Shown here piece after piece: positions 63,178 through 64,000 of a stretch of DNA of 64,000 nucleotides. The DNA is taken from assembly GCA_016932035.1 (NCBI GenBank), contig JAFGDR010000036.1, forward strand, positions 24,715 to 88,714, in the 5' to 3' direction. The position numbers were made by a program, and so were the translations under genes. The notes below the pieces were generated by a model. That model was not told the DNA's origin. It did not search any database and saw only the letters and a list, made by a program, of their open reading frames with translations. The stretch is from Candidatus Cloacimonadota bacterium (GTDB lineage Bacteria > Cloacimonadota > Cloacimonadia > JGIOTU-2). The stretch's first letter is position 1. Each line of letters starts with the position of its first letter.

Positions 63178-64000
63178 CAGGAATCCTTCTTAACTTTTCT
63201 CTGAACGAGTTTCTTCATTCCATATTCAATGATGGGCATGAAGGTATTTGCAATTAGAAGTGCAAACATAAATCCTTCTGCAAAAAGTGAGAATTTCCGA
63301 ATGAAAACAGTAAGAAATCCTACAAGCAATCCATATATCCAGATCGAATACTTTTCTTTTGGCATCGAAACCGGATCGGTAACCATAAATACCGAACCGA
63401 ACATTATACCACCGCTGAAGAGAAAAATCAGTGGATCCATTCCATAGAAAATAACGGTGAAGATAATAAAACTCACCAGTGTTGAGATAATCGGCTGCCA
63501 CTTTGCCGTTTTTGTAATGATGAGATAGATCGCAGCTATAATAATAAGGATTGCAGAGGTCTCTCCACTGCTTCCAGGTATCATACCGAAGAAGAGTTTT
63601 GGAAGTGCTGTGAGTTCACCTGCTTGTTTAAACTGTATCATTGGTGTGGCAGAAGTTATGAGTTGTGAGTGTGAAAAGTGAGTGAATCCTCCAGGAAATG
63701 ATGTAAATGGTTTCATCCACATAATGGTCATCGCATTAGGAAAAGCAATATACAAAAAGGTTCGACCGAGTATTGTCGGATTAAAAACATTTTTCCCAAA
63801 TCCCCCGAAAACCATCTTCCCGAAACTCACTGCGACAACTGAACCCACTGCTGCCATCCATAATGGAATTGTTGGAGGAAGTGTCAGAGAAAGTAGAGAA
63901 CCAGTTACAAAAACAGCAGTAGAAATCTTTCCCTTTGGTTTATTTCTTATGAATACATACTCTGTGAGACAAGCAAAAAAGTTTGTTACAAGAACAACTA
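63177..64000 (-). CDS. nqrB: Na+-translocating NADH:quinone reductase subunit B, 5' end missing
   Basis: The frame is open from the window end through to the stop at 63177, so at least 273 codons are present. Upstream of the internal Met at 63857 the translation continues as FVTGSLLSLTLPPTIPLWMAAVG, a strong NqrB signature, so that Met is not the true start. FGGFGKNVFNPTILGRTFLY and ITSATPM (probable FMN-Thr site) follow, then the last membrane helices (GGIMFGSVFMVTDPVSMP). NqrB carries FMN and, with NqrC, D, E and F, pumps Na+ on NADH oxidation. nqrA should lie beyond the window. Confidence 0.95.
   Translation of the reverse strand, partial: VVLVTNFFACLTEYVFIRNKPKGKISTAVFVTGSLLSLTLPPTIPLWMAAVGSVVAVSFGKMVFGGFGKNVFNPTILGRTFLYIAFPNAMTIMWMKPFTSFPGGFTHFSHSQLITSATPMIQFKQAGELTALPKLFFGMIPGSSGETSAILIIIAAIYLIITKTAKWQPIISTLVSFIIFTVIFYGMDPLIFLFSGGIMFGSVFMVTDPVSMPKEKYSIWIYGLLVGFLTVFIRKFSLFAEGFMFALLIANTFMPIIEYGMKKLVQRKVKKDS

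Noticed and set aside
63177..63857. Treating Met 63857 as the start of a short NqrB
   Set aside because: The frame is open upstream to the window end and encodes conserved NqrB residues, so the gene is truncated by the window, not short.

Overview
The window looks like a chromosomal segment of a Gram-negative, probably anaerobic bacterium of the FCB group, most likely Candidatus Cloacimonadota or a close relative. This is inferred from gene content only. The lines of evidence are a PorX-type response regulator/PglZ protein, four secreted proteins ending in type IX secretion (T9SS)-style sorting domains, a gingipain-like C25 peptidase, a DUF2723/TMEM260-type membrane glycosyltransferase candidate, lipopolysaccharide precursor genes (kdsB, rmlA type), a Na+-translocating NADH:quinone reductase and AT-rich intergenic DNA. 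No tRNA, rRNA, CRISPR array, insertion sequence or prophage was recognised.

Layout. (1) 1-9179, minus strand: a catabolic cluster. In transcription order it holds AllH (DUF2877), FdrA/AllF and AllG (DUF1116), which together match the reported oxamate carbamoyltransferase, then a metal-dependent cyclase-family hydrolase, a three-subunit molybdenum hydroxylase (FAD, 2Fe-2S, Mo) and a class III CoA-transferase cut by the window edge. The chemistry fits hydroxylation and ring opening of an N-heterocycle, capture of a carbamoyl group as carbamoyl phosphate, and CoA activation of the remaining acid. (2) 9463-13759: a membrane PAS protein without an output domain, then rmlA-like, etfB and kdsB on the plus strand. 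(3) 13818-34406, minus strand: a long housekeeping run, rplM-rpsI-rpsB-tsf-pyrH-frr-ferredoxin-DUF2723-secA-topA-ABC permease-rseP-tgt-porX-tsaE-glmM-mscS-2TM, covering translation, protein export, envelope biogenesis and T9SS control. (4) 34639-38934: hflC/hflK, an FmdE-like protein and an aldehyde dehydrogenase. (5) 39005-57769: an envelope and secretome region with a transglutaminase-fold lipoprotein, TldD, a giant C25 peptidase, a beta-helix protein, an NTF2-like protein, an HNH protein, a barrel-like outer-membrane protein, a Popeye-like cyclic-nucleotide-binding membrane protein beside a TrkA_C/pore-like protein, a C45-like acyltransferase, TPR, rubrerythrin-like and M42 proteins, and a secreted metallo-beta-lactamase-fold protein. 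(6) 57873-64000, minus strand: a three-PAS HisKA_2 histidine kinase, an unknown protein, and nqrF-E-D-C-B, with nqrB open at the window end.

Most noteworthy points: ribosomal protein S2 ends in a textbook C2H2 zinc finger on an acidic/lysine-rich linker; the N-heterocycle-like catabolic cluster has no obvious counterpart pathway that I know; the Popeye-like/TrkA_C pair could be a cyclic-nucleotide-linked ion conductance; SecA carries a cysteine-rich insertion; and the C25 peptidase has Trp where gingipains have their catalytic His.
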